DNA of 14,021 bases from Thermaerobacter marianensis (GTDB lineage: Bacteria; Bacillota; Sulfobacillia; DYIH01; DYIG01), in contig DYIG01000024.1 of NCBI GenBank assembly GCA_020723725.1, positions 1-14,021 of the forward strand. Reading direction: 5' to 3'. The notes beneath the pieces were generated by a model that saw only the letters and a list, made by a program, of their open reading frames with translations, did not search any database and was not told the origin of the DNA. This document shows, piece by piece, positions 12,323 to 14,021 of the stretch. A program made the position numbers and the translations under genes. The stretch's first letter is position 1, and the number at the start of each line of letters is the position of its first letter.

Positions 12323-13897
12323 TCACTGGTTGCTCTCTTCCCCGACATCCAACCTGGTGCCTACATTGAATATACCGGTTGGCGTAACCAGATTCCTGAT
12401 GCGGGTAACCTCCTTTAAGGTCTCCGCGTCATAGACCACGATCTCCCCGTCCCGATCCCATACGCTAACCAGGACATGCTTGCCATCGTAACTGAACTCA
12501 GGGTGGATCGAAGTCTTCCCTTTGCTGGGAATAATCGTTTTGACAACCTCAAAAGTGTCTTTGTCATGAACCTGCACAGCATCCTTCCCGTCACCCGTAA
12601 AGGTATCAGTCCAGACGTATTTGCTTTTTGGATGCGCCCTCAGGAAGAGCCCGGGGCCAGCCGTCTTTACCGAACCAACCACCTTCCAGGTCCCGACCTC
12701 CCATACGGAGAGCTTGCCCTCCCCGATATGAACAGTACCCGCAACTTCCCTTCCCTTGCTTTCCCATACGGCACCAGGGCCCGGGTGGGGTTTGATCCCT
12801 GTGGGGATCCTCGCCGCAAGGCGCCGTTCCTGCGCATCGATAACCACGATTGAGTTGTCAAGCTGGGCTGCACCCATCCAATACCTGCCCGATTTATCCC
12901 AAAAGAAGTCGTGGAGGATACGGCCCGCCATTATTTTGGCGACAACAGGCAGGTCCGGGTCTTTATAGTCAATGATCCAGACCTGACCACCCTCTTTAAG
13001 GGCCACCAGGAAGTATCCGTAGCGGGCCGAGTCTACAATAGCGGCCCCACGGGATTTGACCTTCTTGCCGTCAGGATCGATTGTTTCGAAGGGAATGATT
13101 TTGATGGGTTTAAGGTCATCGGCATCCAGGATGACCATGTTAAAAGGAAGGTAGTTAGACACCGCAACGTATTTCCCGTCACGGGAAACGGCCACACCCC
13201 TGGCGTTGAGACCGGCCCTGACCTCCCCTACCTTTTCAAGGGAGTATAAATCGATCTTCGTAACCAGCCCGTTTCTGGCGATAAGGTAGGCAAAACGCCC
13301 ATCCCGGGAGTATTCAGCCTTGTGAACGGCAAACCCCAATGGGTGTTCCTTGACTACCTTGAAGGTGTCTCCGTCAACAAACGCACCCTTGCTGACCTCC
13401 CTTTGAACAACAAAGAACATCTTCTTGATGTCGTACTTGTGAGTCGGTTCCTTGGGCAGGTCCTCCTTTTTAATGAAGATACGCCTGCTCGATTCAATGT
13501 CCTTCAATGTCCACGTCGGGGTCTTTCCGGGCGGTGTTTTCAAGAATTTAACCAATCCCATAATCTCGTTCTCCGTTAATGTCCCTTTCCACGAAGGCAT
13601 TGCCGTGCCAGGGCGGCCAACGCGTATGGTCGTAGCCAGGAATTCATCCGTCTTGTCCCCAAGGGTTTCAGGCAGAAGGGCCGGCCCGGTAGCCCCCGCC
13701 CTTGTAGGCCCGTGGCACCCTTCACAGTTCCGGTTAAACAGTTCAGCCGCGTCTTCAAGTCCAACTACCTCCCCAGGCTCGCGCCTCGGGGTATTCCTAC
13801 CACCGGGCATCGAGAAGTACTGCCATAGAGCAATCAACACCCCGAGCACCACCAGGGTACCGATGGAGATAACCCTAAACCTGCTCCCCTGCTTCAC
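12323..13897 (-). CDS. Membrane-anchored cytochrome cd1 (NirS-like; putative nitrite reductase or d1-heme protein)
   Basis: By family, cytochrome cd1 reduces nitrite to nitric oxide on heme d1 using electrons from heme c. Numbering from ATG 13903 (526 residues), the order is one hydrophobic anchor (11-30, VISIGTLVVLGVLIALWQYF, no lipobox), a class I cytochrome c domain (about 50-125), then an eight-bladed beta-propeller (about 155-520). The heme c motif is CEGCH at 60-64 with likely axial Met102 (GTAMPSW). By motif alignment from memory, His194 (FAVHKAEYS) is the proximal d1 ligand, and His392 (VHIGEGKL) and His424 (LRAHPKSKYV) match the two distal active-site histidines of NirS; His373 (PHPG) and LHD at 330-332 are also kept. 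AGGAGG directly abuts ATG 13903, so GTG 13897, six bases downstream of it, is the likelier start. NirN-like or other d1 roles cannot be excluded. No d1 synthesis genes are in the window. Confidence 0.88.
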   Translation of the reverse strand: MKQGSRFRVISIGTLVVLGVLIALWQYFSMPGGRNTPRREPGEVVGLEDAAELFNRNCEGCHGPTRAGATGPALLPETLGDKTDEFLATTIRVGRPGTAMPSWKGTLTENEIMGLVKFLKTPPGKTPTWTLKDIESSRRIFIKKEDLPKEPTHKYDIKKMFFVVQREVSKGAFVDGDTFKVVKEHPLGFAVHKAEYSRDGRFAYLIARNGLVTKIDLYSLEKVGEVRAGLNARGVAVSRDGKYVAVSNYLPFNMVILDADDLKPIKIIPFETIDPDGKKVKSRGAAIVDSARYGYFLVALKEGGQVWIIDYKDPDLPVVAKIMAGRILHDFFWDKSGRYWMGAAQLDNSIVVIDAQERRLAARIPTGIKPHPGPGAVWESKGREVAGTVHIGEGKLSVWEVGTWKVVGSVKTAGPGLFLRAHPKSKYVWTDTFTGDGKDAVQVHDKDTFEVVKTIIPSKGKTSIHPEFSYDGKHVLVSVWDRDGEIVVYDAETLKEVTRIRNLVTPTGIFNVGTRLDVGEESNQ

Positions 13898-13928
13898 TTT
13901 CATCCTCCTAGCCGACGGTTTTTGGCGC

Positions 13929-13940
13929 CTGACAAGTCAG
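13929..13940. promoter_or_regulatory. Short dyad upstream of the cd1 gene
   Basis: CTGAC-AA-GTCAG is a 5-base-pair inverted repeat 26 bases upstream of ATG 13903, in the region expected to hold the promoter. It does not fit the FNR/NnrR pattern (TTGAT-N4-ATCAA). No convincing -35/-10 pair could be found in 13904-13963, so this is only an operator candidate. Confidence 0.3.
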
Positions 13941-13963
13941 AACATAGTATCCCCGGCAGACCC

Positions 13964-14000
13964 AAAAAATAAATAAGCCGCGCAATTACTCACGCGGCTT
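13964..14000 (-). terminator. Intrinsic terminator of the gene upstream of the window
   Basis: On the minus strand AAGCCGCG (14000-13993), a 10-base loop and CGCGGCTT (13982-13975) form a perfect 8-base-pair stem, followed by ATTTATTTTTT. It would end a minus-strand transcript arriving from beyond base 14021 and so isolates the cd1 gene as its own unit. Nothing else is recognisable in 14001-14021. Confidence 0.88.
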
Positions 14001-14021
14001 GCAAATAATTCCCGGCGGCGA

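Noticed and set aside
13904..13963. FNR/NnrR-type site before the cd1 gene
   Set aside because: The only dyad, CTGAC-AA-GTCAG, has the wrong spacing and half-site for that family.
13452..13976. A 174-codon plus-strand open frame
   Set aside because: Shadow of the cytochrome c half of the cd1 gene; the heme motif and ribosome site are on the minus strand.

Overview
The window looks like the chromosome of a Gram-positive, spore-former-type Firmicute, probably of the Desulfotomaculum/Pelotomaculum (Peptococcaceae) kind. This is an inference from gene order and protein style. The order rho-rpmE-DUF1385-prfA-prmC-ywlC-ywlE-rpiB-comEB-wecA-wecB-atp is a variant of the Bacillus/Clostridia order around rpmE and the atp operon. 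Other supporting signs are strong AGGAGG-type ribosome sites, frequent TTG and GTG starts, a YwlE-type phosphatase and a DUF1385 protein. No rRNA, tRNA, insertion sequence or CRISPR array is visible. No gene-free stretch exceeds about 205 bases.

All genes but one are on the minus strand, so transcription runs from high to low coordinates. (1) 12323-13897: a lone cytochrome c / cytochrome d1 protein (NirS-like) with an N-terminal membrane anchor. Terminators lie on both sides, so it is probably monocistronic. (2) 11351-12286, plus strand: a small MscS-type mechanosensitive channel, divergent from rho. (3) 11149-9360: rho and rpmE, driven by a good promoter (TTGACT-18-TATAAT) and closed by a strong intrinsic terminator at 9295-9320. 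(4) 9191-3438: a tightly packed run DUF1385-prfA-prmC-ywlC-ywlE-rpiB-comEB-mazG-like, with most junctions overlapping or within about 10 bases. It covers translation termination (RF1 and its methylase), tRNA t6A synthesis, protein dephosphorylation, pentose phosphates and pyrimidine deoxynucleotide balance. (5) 3355-1101: wecA/tagO and wecB/mnaA, which start and supply surface polysaccharide synthesis. Their near-consensus promoter (TTGACA-17-TAAAAT) is embedded in the last codons of the mazG-like gene. (6) 995-1: the front of an ATP synthase operon, an AtpZ/AtpQ-like gene, an AtpI/AtpR-like gene and the first 137 codons of atpB, which runs off the left edge.

Most of the window is ordinary housekeeping DNA. 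Points worth a second look are the membrane-anchored cd1 protein, which keeps the heme c motif and the expected heme d1 histidines; a Rho factor with 13 tandem X-Glu-Arg/Lys triplets in its N-terminal insertion; the overlapping divergent promoters between rho and the channel gene; an LMW-PTP whose active-site loop carries the threonine diagnostic of protein-arginine phosphatases; and the pairing of a MazG-fold protein with dCMP deaminase.
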